A stretch of DNA of 64,000 bases from Lamellibrachia columna (lineage: Eukaryota; Annelida; Polychaeta; Sabellida; Siboglinidae), in assembly GCA_963662155.1 (NCBI GenBank), contig OY759269.1, forward strand, positions 1,853,501 through 1,917,500. The letters run 5' to 3'. The notes below the pieces were generated by a model, which ran no database searches, was not told the origin of the DNA, and worked only from the letters and a program-made list of their open reading frames with translations. Positions 56,101-64,000 of this stretch are shown piece by piece; within the stretch, counting starts at the first letter, position 1, and the number at the start of each line of letters is the position of its first letter. The position numbers and the translations under genes are program-made.

Positions 56101-59100
56101 TCCACCATCTGTCTAATGTTTAATGTTGTTAATCTCTCAGTCTCTCCAGCCACTTCGACTCCACCATCCGTCCAATGTTTAATGTTGTTAATCTCTCAGT
56201 CTCTCCAGCCACTTCGTCTCCACCATCTGTCTAATGTTTAATGTTGTTAATCTCTCAGTCTCTCCAGCCACTTCGACTCCACCATCTGTCCAATGTTTAA
56301 TGTTGTTAATCTCCCAGTCACTCCAGCCACTTCGACTCCACCATCCGTCCAATGTTTAATGTTGTTAATCTCTCAGTCTCTCCAGCCACTTCGACTCCAC
56401 CATCTGTCCAATGTTTAATGTTGTCAATCTCTCAGTCTCTCCAGCCACTTCTAGTCCACCATCCGTCCAATGTTTAATGTTGTTAATCTCTCAGTCTCTC
56501 CAGCCACTTCGACTCCACCATCTGTCCAATGTTTAATGTTGTTAATCTCTCAGCCTCTCCAGCCACTTCGACTCCACCATCCGTCCAATTTTTAATGTTG
56601 TCAATCTCTCAGTCTCTCCAGCCACTTCTAGTCCACCATCTGTCCAATGTTTTATGTTGTTAATCTCTCAGTCTCTCCAGCCACTTCGACTCCACCATCT
56701 GTCCAATGTTTAATGTTGTCAATCTCTCAGTCTCTCCAGCCACTTCTAGTCCACCATCTGTCCAATGTTTAATGTTGTTAATCTCTCAGTCTCTCCAGCC
56801 ACTTCGACTCCACCATCTGTCCAATGTTTAATTTTGTTAATCTCTCAGTCACTCCAGCCACTTCGACTCCACCATCTGTCCAATGTTTAATGTTGTTAAT
56901 CTCTCAGTCTCTCCAGCCACTTCTAGTCCACCATCCGTCCAATGTTTAATGTTGTTAATCTCTCAGTCTCTCCAGCCACTTCGACTCCACCATCTGTCCA
57001 ATGTTTAATGTTGTTAATCTCTCAGCCTCTCCAGCCACTTCGACTCCACCATCCGTCCAATTTTTAATGTTGTCAATCTCTCAGTCTCTCCAGCCACTTC
57101 TAGTCCACCATCTGTCCAATGTTTTATGTTGTTAATCTCTCAGTCTCTCCAGCCACTTCGACTCCACCATCTGTCCAATGTTTAATGTTGTCAATCTCTC
57201 AGTCTCTCCAGCCACTTCTAGTCCACCATCTGTCCAATGTTTAATGTTGTTAATCTCTCAGTCTCTCCAGCCACTTCGACTCCACCATCTGTCCAATGTT
57301 TAATTTTGTTAATCTCTCAGTCACTCCAGCCACTTCGACTCCACCATCTGTCCAATGTTTAATGTTGTCAATCTCTCAGTCTCTCCAGCCACTTCTAGTC
57401 CACCATCTGTCCAATGTTTAATGTTGTCAATCTCTCAGTCTCTCCAGCCACTTCTAGTCCACCATCTGTCCAATGTTTAATGTTGTCAATCTCTCAGTCT
57501 CTCCAGCCACTTCAACTCCACCATCTGTCCAATGTTTAATGTTGTTAATACATCCCATTTTCGTCTACCTCTTCTGTTTCTTCCTGGTATTTCTCCTTCT
57601 ACTCTGCTGGCAAGTACCGAACTATCTGGCCGTCTTTCAATGACGATACTCAGGCAGCTTTCTTCTCTATATGAAACACATAACATAACTTCTTCTTCTT
57701 TAACCACTACTAAGTAGTAAACTAAGAAAAGTTAATTAGCTAGCTAGTTGGACTCCGCTTAATAGAATCACTTTTATTTATATTTTATTTTGAGGGTGAT
57801 TCACTGAAGCGGCGCATTTTATTTCAGCGGGAATAAGGAGTGATTCCGTCCCACTAAATATATTTGATTCTACTAAGCGGCTGATTCTGTTATCGATGAT
57901 TATGTTAAGCGGATTCCGCTCTATCGTACAACGTTGATCCAAACAGAAAGGCAAACACTATATATTATATAGTATACTAGTGTTAATTAAAATCTGAATC
58001 TCTAAACTATGCCGTTATTATGGCACGCGTCAGCAAGCAAGGTGTTCGTGTCTTGTCGCAGGTATGCTGAAGTCGGTGAAGAAATCCGACATCGTGAAGT
58101 TGTACGTGTACCGCATGGAACAAGTGATGAAAGCGTGCGAAGAAGAATCGAAAAAGGTACTGTAAATGAGATAGTGTTAATGTTGTTTGGATTGTGTTCA
58201 ATAACTGAACGTGAAACTAACAGTCCATGGTTCGCGCAATGACGCACACCATATATGACGCACAATATATTGTAACACAAATAATCGTAATTATTTGTTG
58301 TTGAACTGCATTACGATTTCATACGTTCGTTCACGATCACTGTTTCTTCTGCCAGCGAGGAAAGATAATTGACAAGGCGGTCGATATCTCGGACCTCGAT
58401 GGCTTCCACCTCGGCATGGTGTTCGCTCCGGGTAAGAACCTTGTCTTTACTGCTGTATGACAACGTATATGACACTGTAACCACGTCTCCTGGCCCACTG
58501 TTTGGTGTTCCTGATCTACGATCCTGAACTGGGTGCATTGGTTATATATGAGTTTCTTTTGCAGTTTTACTCTCCCTATCACACGCGCACACGCGCAAAC
58601 AATCGCTCTCCTTTGCCCTCATTCTTTCCTCCACCCATCCATCGTTGCCTACCTCCAACTTTTTCTCTCAACATACAACATTAATCATATATTAACAGTT
58701 TCTGTTTTGCACTTTCGGAAATATCGTTTTCTGCAACGTCGTTCTATTTAAACATTTATTTATATGTTTAATAAAAGCAACAACAACAACAACAACAAAA
58801 ACACCACCACCACAAACAACAACAACAACAAACACAACAACAACAACACCATTATAACAGCTTTATCTTTTGGTTTGTGTCGTTCTGCGGCAGGAATCAC
58901 GGACGCCATGAAACAAGTGTTCGCCATCTATGAGGCCAACTACCCAGAGAACCTGCACTCCTCCTACGTCATCAACGGTGAGTCGACAAGAATTTTACTT
59001 CTAGATTTTCCGCTTTTGCAGCGTTTATCCAACTTGCACTGACTGTATGCATTTTGAACAAACTGCTTGGAAATAATTCAATATGACTTTTATAATAAAA

Positions 59101-62100
59101 CAAAACAATGACCACTCATTGTGACTATGTTTAGCATAATTATAATTTAACTTGTTACTATGGGTGCTATGGAACCACTTCTCCGTCTAATTTTATTATC
59201 GGCCATAAAAGTAGCAATCTAACGTAACTAGTGCCAGTTTTAACATTCAATATACACTGAAGATTATATGCAGTATGATAGTCTGTGTTACTTGTGTTAC
59301 GTTGTAATAGTCTGTGTTACTTGTGTTACGTTGTAATAGTCTGTGTTACTTGTGTTACGTTGTAATAGTCTGTGTTACTTGTGTTACGTTGTAGCGCCGT
59401 CGGTATTTGCCGTCATGTTCACCATCTTGAGACCATTCCTAAGTGAAGATACAAAAAGGAAAGTCCACATCCTTGGAAGTAAGTAATACATTCCATTGAT
59501 GTTTAAGACACCTGATTTTACATTGAAATGTTAAGCTACGAAATAAGAACAAAACACTAGCAGCCTATGTGAGTGTCGTACAACATTCCACGGAAGAACT
59601 ATCCGACACAAAGACAGATCGAGCGAGCGTTCGGTGTAGGTTCGTTTGAACCACATGTTTCTAATAACCATTGCATAGATTGTTTGTTCGTCAGACACTT
59701 CTCTGATGTACATTAAAGTAATAACAATTGTGGGAACAAATGGCGTCGTCACCAGATATGTAGGATCTACGCGTCCCCCTTCACCCCTCGGCTAAATCCT
59801 GGATTTGTCCACGTGATCGATGACGTAGTTGGTATAGACCAGAGCAGATGGAATGAACCTCGATAATGACGTGTACCATCTGTGCGCGGTGGTCTTGGTG
59901 TGACCGTCATCAAAGTGCGTAATGGACGTGTCTGTGGCCGTTGGTGTGACTGTCATCAAAGTGCGTAATGGACGTGTCTATGGCTGTTGGTGTGACTGTC
60001 ATCAAAGTGCGTAATGGACGTGTCTTTGGCTGTTGGTGTGACTGTCATCAAAGTGCGTAATGGACGTGTCTGCGGCCGTTGGTGTGACTGTCATCAAAGT
60101 GCGTAATGGACGTGTCTGTGGCTGTTGGTGTGACCGTCATCAAAGTGCGTAATGGACGTGTCTGTGGCTGTTGGTGTGACTGTCATCAAAGTGCGTAATG
60201 GACGTGTCTGTGGCTGTTGGTGTGACTGTCATCAAAGTGCGTAATGGACGTGTCTGTGGCTGTTGGTGTGACTGTCATCAAAGTGCGTAATGGACGTGTC
60301 TGTGGCCGTTGGTGTGACTGTCATCAAAGTGCGTAATGGACGTGTCTGTGGCTGTTGGTGTGACTGTCATCAAAGTGCGTAATGGACGTGTCTGTGGCTG
60401 TTGGTGTGACTGTCATCAAAGTGCGTAATGGACGTGTCTGTGGCCGTTGGTGTGACTGTCATCAAAGTGCGTAATGGACGTGTCTTTGGCTGTTGGTGTG
60501 ACTGTCATCAAAGTGCGTAATGGACGTGTCTGTGGCCGTTGGTGTGACTGTCATCAAAGTGCGTAATGGACGTGTCTGTGGCTGTTGGTGTGACCGTCAT
60601 CAAAGTACGTAATGGACGTGTCTGTGGCTGTTGGTGTGACTGTCATCAAAGTGCGTAATGGACGTGTCTGTGGCCGTTGGTGTGACTGTCATCAAAGTGC
60701 GTAATGGACGTGTCTGTGGCCGTTGGTGTGACTGTCATCAAAGTGCGTAATGGACGTGTCTGTGGCCGTTAGTGTGACTGTCATCAAAGTGCGTAATGGA
60801 CGTGTCTGTGGCTGTTGGTGTGACCGTCATCAAAGTGCGTAATGGACGTGTCTGTGGCTGTTGGTGTGACCGTCATCAAAGTGCGTAATGGACGTGTCTG
60901 TGGCTGTTGGTGTGACTGTCATCAAAGTGCGTAATGGACGTGTCTGTGGCTGTTGGTGTTACTGTCATCAAAGTGCGTAATGGACGTGTCTGTGGCTGTT
61001 GGTGTGACTGTCATCAAAGTGCGTAATGGACGTGTCTGTGGCCGTTGGGCGCCAATCTTTGTAACGTTCGTCCAATTATATTATATAATTCGCCATCTCT
61101 GTATTTAAGACATCCTTTTTCGCAGAGTATCTACTGTCGGATGCATAAATGCATAACGACATAGCATAAAGACATAACGACATAACGACATAGTATAACG
61201 ACACAACATAACGACATAACGACATAACATAACGACATAACGACATAGCATAACGACATAACGACATAGTATAACGACATAACGACATAACAGAACGACA
61301 TAACGACATAGTATAACGACATAACATAACGACATAACGACATAGTATAAAGACATAACATAACGACAGAGTATAACGACATAACATAGCGACATAACGA
61401 CATAACATAACGACATAACGACATAACATAACGACATAACGACATAACGACATAGTATAACGACATAACATCACGACATAACGACATAGCATAACAACAT
61501 AATATAACGACATAACGACATAGTATAACGACATAACATAACGACATAACGACATAGCATAACAACATAATATAACGACATAACGACATAGCATAACGAC
61601 ATAACATAACAACATCGTATTACGACATAACATAACAACATAGTATAACGACATAACTTAACGACATAACGACATAACATAACGACATAACGACATAACA
61701 TAACAACATAACGACATAGTATAACGACATAACGACATAACATAACGACATAACATAACGACATAACGACATAATGACACTGCATAATTCATAACAACAG
61801 ACGACAATGACAGATGACAATGGCAGACGACAATGACAGGCGACAATGACAGACGACAATGACAGACAGCAGAAACAATCGGAGTGCAATTGATATGATT
61901 TTATGAACCACCCGGCTGCGGATACTGCTTTGTTCCGGTCGGCAAATCGTCGCCAGAAGTCCAGCGAGTTGTCACGCGCTGAGCAGTGGTTGTCGGCCAT
62001 TGTAGCTGAGTGCGTTAGGATCGAAGCTACCAAAGTGGAGTGGTCGCATGTTTTATGACATTATTCACGCAATGAAAACAACACACGATGACAGATCTGC

Positions 62101-62999
62101 ACTCTGGCTCGGGGAAATGGCGTTCTCTGCTTCCATCGGTGACAATTCATCACGCATTAAGGATATTCAAAGCGACCAATGGATCATGCAATTACTGACA
62201 GGCGGTCGAAATAACTGCGCAACTTTGCGTCGGTTTTTCAGTCTGAATAACCCACGTAGGGAGATTACGTTTTTCTCTCTGCGTCCGCTTCCCACACCAT
62301 CACTTTAGTGAATCATCACGACAGCACGTTTTTCGGTGTCACTAAATATACAGATACTGTTAGTGTTGCATACAGCGCAGGTTACTGTGGTACTATCGTA
62401 CGAATGCAGTAGCAAGGTAGTAGAGAACACATGTTGGACTTTAACGATGATGGCGGGACAACAAATTAAATTTTGTTAAAAGAGTTTCTTAACACGCTAA
62501 GAAGAACGGCAAACCTGTATATGAGCACAAATGAATGGTTAAACAAAATGAAATTGTCATTTAGAAGCTTGGCAGGGAACGTTAGTATTTAATGTTAAGC
62601 GACGTATGCTTTGGCCAAGAAACAAAGAGAAACATGCTATATGTTTGTGAAGTGAAAGTAAAACATCAAATACAAATCGACCGAATGGGCCGAACAAATA
62701 AATTACCCACTCTATCTAGTAATATCCTTCAGTGCGAAACCTTACATATTTTATATTTATTTATCCAAGTCCCCTTATCTCAATGTCGTCATGTCCCCTT
62801 GTCCCGACATGCCCAAGTCCACATGTCCCAGTGCTCTGTGACTCTCTGGTGTCTTGCATCATTTCCCTGACTCGTTTTGTCATCGCTGGCAGGGAACTGG
62901 AGAGACGTGCTGCTGACGGCCGTCGACAAGGACCAACTGCCCGCCTACTGGGGCGGGGAGGCCGTCGACCCAGACGGAGATGTCCACTGCCGATCTCAC
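41100..62999 (+). CDS. Gene B: SEC14-like protein, 5' nine exons; runs off the window
   Basis: The exons join as 41100-41153, 45151-45220, 48340-48383, 48828-48981, 58062-58156, 58356-58431, 58894-58977, 59395-59478 and 62893-62999. They total 768 nt, 256 codons, ending in phase 0. The product covers the CRAL-TRIO N-terminal helices (1-56) and the full SEC14 domain (about 78-250; KYWPGGVSGCDKEGHPILYQ, RPFLSEDTKRKVHILG). The GOLD exons expected from gene A are not in 63000-64000, so the gene continues to the right. Every intron is GT-AG and the shared introns match gene A in position and phase. The ATG context GCCATGG is near ideal. Family role: cytosolic lipid binding and transfer; ligand unknown. 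Intron 4 is 9.1 kb and almost wholly one minisatellite. Confidence 0.93.
41532..42091. repeat. 56-bp minisatellite, 10 copies (gene B intron 1)
   Basis: The unit contains CGGCAGTAGGTAGTATCTGT and ATCGTCCTCTTGTCGGTTAT, then ACATCGTACGTCA. Confidence 0.95.
42153..42482. repeat. 15-bp tandem repeat, 22 copies (gene B intron 1)
   Basis: The unit is CATGTTGACACGTCG or CATGTTGACACCTCG. The two types alternate in runs. The period keeps frames open (HVDTS), so open frames are not informative. 42483-43581 shows no element. Confidence 0.96.
43582..44395 (-). mobile_element. CR1/Jockey-like LINE remnant C
   Basis: It is the 3' third of the same family as A and B. The minus strand reads LIIPLYKAIVRPHLECCIQA, ERIQRRATKMIPELKDF and LTTLETRRLRGDQVEFKILN, then the shared 3' region (TGGCTTCCTTGTCCACTTGC). 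About 100 bp near the 3' end of its coding part is duplicated in tandem. It is truncated and frameshifted, in gene B intron 1. Confidence 0.87.
44420..44640. repeat. Degenerate repeat of about 40-50 bp
   Basis: Several blocks resembling GATCTTATGAGTTGTCCGAG and TGTCTACGATAATC, diverged in sequence and spacing. Confidence 0.6.
44846..45150. repeat. 61-bp minisatellite, 5 copies, ending at exon 2 acceptor
   Basis: The unit contains AATGTAGCGTTAGAGCGGCT and GTCGTTCCTTTGTTGTAG. The last copy ends exactly with the TTGTAG acceptor of gene B exon 2. Confidence 0.92.
45151..45220 (+). CDS. Gene B exon 2
   Basis: It encodes FREKVSDILQPHHNDHYLSR then WLK. The acceptor TGTTGTAG forms the end of the last copy of a 61-bp tandem repeat; the donor is GTGAGT. 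It is 70 nt, as in gene A. Confidence 0.94.
45418..45550. repeat. About 24-bp repeat, 5 imperfect copies
   Basis: The unit is close to AGGCGTGCGTTAGCCCC with variable C tracts, in gene B intron 2. 45551-46324 shows nothing recognised. Confidence 0.85.
46614..46728. repeat. 16-bp tandem repeat inside LINE D, about 7 copies
   Basis: The unit is CATTGGGCACATCATA. It sits where LINE proteins read L-G-H-(I/V)-M. Confidence 0.93.
46800..47472. repeat. 24-bp minisatellite inside LINE D, about 27 copies
   Basis: The unit is close to ATAAGATGGATGTGATCAGG plus GATA or GACA. The edges keep GATGAGATCAG, which encodes part of the RWMDEI motif of the LINE. Confidence 0.94.
47596..47785. repeat. 21-bp tandem repeat, 9 copies
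   Basis: The unit is TTTGGTTGGTCTGGTGCTAA plus G, just after the LINE D stop. 47786-48339 shows nothing recognised. Confidence 0.95.
48340..48383 (+). CDS. Gene B exon 3
   Basis: It encodes (A)RNFNIDKAEDMLRN. The acceptor is TTTTCAG and the donor GTAAGT. It is 44 nt, as in gene A. Confidence 0.94.
48828..48981 (+). CDS. Gene B exon 4
   Basis: It encodes HIEWRKNFGTDTLLEW, then KYWPGGVSGCDKEGHPILYQ. The acceptor is TGTCAG and the donor GTACAG. It is 154 nt. The 59-bp array starts about 80 bp downstream. Confidence 0.96.
49060..57545. repeat. 59-bp minisatellite, about 144 copies (gene B intron 4)
   Basis: The unit contains CCACTTCGACTCCACCATCT and GTCCAATGTTTAATGTTG, then TTAATCTCTCAGTCTCTCCAG. 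Common variants are GACT/GAGT/TAGT, CTG/CCG, GTCC/GTCT/GTCA, GTTAA/GTCAA and TCTCT/TCACT. Rare variants recur at spacings that are multiples of 59, showing larger block duplications. No gene lies inside it. Confidence 0.98.
57751..57930. mobile_element. Possible MITE-like sequence
   Basis: Inverted CCGCTTAA-type motifs (GGACTCCGCTTAATAGAATC left; TTAAGCGGATTCCGCTC right), with more GATTC/AAGCGG motifs inside, suggest a decayed miniature inverted-repeat element. Match length is short. Confidence 0.35.
58062..58156 (+). CDS. Gene B exon 5
   Basis: It encodes MLKSVKKSDIVKLYVYRMEQ, then VMKACEEESKK. The acceptor is TCGCAG and the donor GTACTG. It is 95 nt and comes directly after the repeat-filled intron 4. 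Confidence 0.96.
58356..58431 (+). CDS. Gene B exon 6
   Basis: It encodes RGKIIDKAVDISDLDGFHLG then MVFAP. The acceptor is TGCCAG and the donor GTAAGA. It is 76 nt. Confidence 0.95.
58777..58856. repeat. Imperfect (AAC)n tract
   Basis: AAC/ACC trinucleotides in gene B intron 6, ending about 40 bp upstream of exon 7. Confidence 0.92.
58894..58977 (+). CDS. Gene B exon 7
   Basis: It encodes ITDAMKQVFAIYEANYPENL then HSSYVIN. The acceptor is CGGCAG and the donor GTGAGT. It is 84 nt. Confidence 0.96.
59276..59394. repeat. 29-bp tandem repeat, 4 copies, ending at exon 8 acceptor
   Basis: The unit is TCTGTGTTACTTGTGTTACG plus TTGTAATAG. The last copy is three bases shorter (TTGTAG) and forms the 3' splice site of gene B exon 8. 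Confidence 0.93.
59395..59478 (+). CDS. Gene B exon 8
   Basis: It encodes APSVFAVMFTILRPFLSEDT then KRKVHILG. The acceptor GTTGTAG is the end of the last copy of a 29-bp tandem repeat; the donor is GTAAGT. It is 84 nt. Confidence 0.95.
59905..61048. repeat. 46-bp minisatellite, about 25 copies (gene B intron 8)
   Basis: The unit contains TCATCAAAGTGCGTAATGGA and CGTGTCTGTGGCTGTTGGTG, with C/T variants at GGCTGTT/GGCCGTT and GACTGT/GACCGT. Confidence 0.96.
61150..61785. repeat. CGACATAA-type tandem repeat
   Basis: Short units (CGACATAA, CGACATAACATAA, CGACATAGTATAA) in varying order over 640 bp. Minus-strand frames are open only because of the repeat. Confidence 0.93.
61796..61868. repeat. 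15-bp repeat, about 5 copies
   Basis: The unit is close to GACAATGACAGACGA. From 61869 to 62892 I see no gene or element. Confidence 0.88.
62893..62999 (+). CDS. Gene B exon 9 (last in window)
   Basis: It encodes NWRDVLLTAVDKDQLPAYWG then GEAVDPDGDVHCRSH. The acceptor is TGGCAG and the donor GTACGA, phase 0. It ends the SEC14 domain; no GOLD exon follows before 64000. Confidence 0.93.
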
Positions 63000-63518
63000 G
63001 TACGATGTGGGGGGAGTACAGTTGTGGGGCTTTGTCACATTTTATTGTAAATCAGTATATATTTGTTTCATTATATCTTCGCATTTCACACATATTTGCA
63101 TTGATGTTACAGGCACTGCGATGTATTTGAAAGAAATTGCTTCAATGAAGTCAATTAACATTTAAAATCAATGTATCTATAGCTCAGGTTGATAGGAAAT
63201 AAGAGGATAACATTCTTCTTGCATGACTAATGGATGAACATAATGACGGCTATTTTAACACATTAAAAAAATTTCACGAGCATTACTTCTTTTACAATGC
63301 TTGTTACATGATATCCGCAGCAAGTAACAAGCACTATACAGTTTATGACAAATTTATCATTTCCAAAGAATAACGAGGTTTTAATAAAGTACATTTTTTA
63401 ATTATTAATTAGAAATGACATCTAGCGTGGTAGCGAGTTCGTCTTGTCTGTGGCAAACAACCTCCATATGACAAGTCTGAAATACAGCAGGGATATCTCG
63501 CGACAAATTAATTGGAAA
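63000..63518. other. Gene B intron 9, unique part
   Basis: No exon, repeat or element recognised. No GOLD-domain coding was found here. Confidence 0.5.
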
Positions 63519-64000
63519 GGTAACGTGTTACCGTGTTACCGTGTTACCGTGTTAACGTGTTACCGTGTTACCGTGTTACCGTGTTACCGTGTTAACGTGT
63601 TACCGTGTTACCGTGTTACCGTGTTAACGTGTTACCGTGTTACCGTGTTACCGTGTTACCGTGTTACCGTGTTACCGTGTTACCGTGTTACCGTGTTACC
63701 GTGTTAACGTGTTACCGTGTTACCGTGTTACCGTGTTACCGTGTTACCGTGTTAAAGTGTTAACGTGTTACCGTGTTAACGTGTTACCGTGTTACCGTGT
63801 TACCGTGTTAACGTGTTACCGTGTTAACGTGTTAACGTGTTACCGTGTTACCGTGTTACCGTGTTGCCGTGTTACCGTGTTAACGTGCTAACGTGTTACC
63901 GTGTTAACGTGTTACCGTGTTAACGTGTTACCGTGTTAACGTGTTACCGTGTTAACGTGTTACCGTGTTAACGTGTTACCGTGTTACCGTGTTAACGTGT
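63519..64000. repeat. 8-bp tandem repeat GTGTTACC/GTGTTAAC, about 60 copies, continues past the window
   Basis: Two unit types, C or A at one position, are mixed. Towards the right edge they alternate regularly, giving a 16-bp period. Confidence 0.97.

Noticed and set aside
61076..62033. Cysteine/tyrosine-rich membrane protein ORFs
   Set aside because: They come from the CGACATAA-type simple repeat; the composition is purely that of the repeat.

Overview
This is nuclear DNA from an animal. It holds two multi-exon genes of one family, with GT-AG introns that are mostly filled by minisatellites and decayed transposons. The mix of CR1/Jockey-like LINEs, a second LINE family, a Ty3/gypsy-like remnant and a pogo/Tigger-like DNA transposon, with AT-rich intergenic DNA, suggests a marine invertebrate, perhaps a mollusc or another lophotrochozoan. 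The taxon is an inference and is not fixed by any marker here.

Two SEC14-like (CRAL-TRIO + GOLD) lipid-binding protein genes lie head to head. Gene A is on the minus strand. It can be read completely as 12 coding exons, from an ATG at 36207 down to a TAG at 3881, giving 405 residues, close to the usual length of vertebrate SEC14L2 (about 400). Gene B is on the plus strand. Nine coding exons (41100 to 62999) give the first 256 residues, the whole SEC14 part, and the GOLD exons must lie beyond the right edge. The eight introns that can be compared sit at homologous codons in the same phase, so the two genes arose by duplication, probably inverted. The start codons are about 4.9 kb apart.

Layout: 450-2027 is a broken Ty3/gypsy-like element (minus) with one short LTR. 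3575-3770 is a LINE 3' end. 3881-36207 is gene A. Its intron 11 holds a 22-bp minisatellite. Intron 3 holds related 57-bp and 85-bp arrays split by a LINE insertion. Intron 2 holds a second LINE copy with a (TA)n expansion. Intron 1 (about 15.9 kb) holds a pogo-like transposon with terminal inverted repeats, a 43-bp array, a 61-bp array, a GC-rich 45-bp array between inverted repeats, and a 5.9-kb array of about 164 copies of a 36-bp unit. The stretch from 36208 to 41099 is intergenic, with 37-bp and 42-bp arrays. 41100-62999 is gene B. Its intron 1 holds 56-bp, 15-bp and 61-bp arrays and a LINE piece. Intron 2 holds another LINE tail with minisatellites inside its coding part. Intron 4 is almost entirely an 8.5-kb array of about 144 copies of a 59-bp unit. 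Intron 8 holds a 46-bp array and a CGACATAA-type array. The window ends inside an 8-bp GTGTTACC/GTGTTAAC array.

By eye, roughly 40 percent of the window is tandem repeat. Nearly all the long open reading frames outside the two genes are artefacts of repeats. The most interesting observations are how repeats relate to genes and transposons. Several minisatellites have a visible seed inside transposon coding or 3' sequence. Two run directly into a functional 3' splice site of gene B. The 59-bp intronic array repeats a 3'-splice-site-like motif in the sense direction about 144 times. No prokaryotic features, CRISPR arrays, rRNA or convincing tRNA genes were seen.
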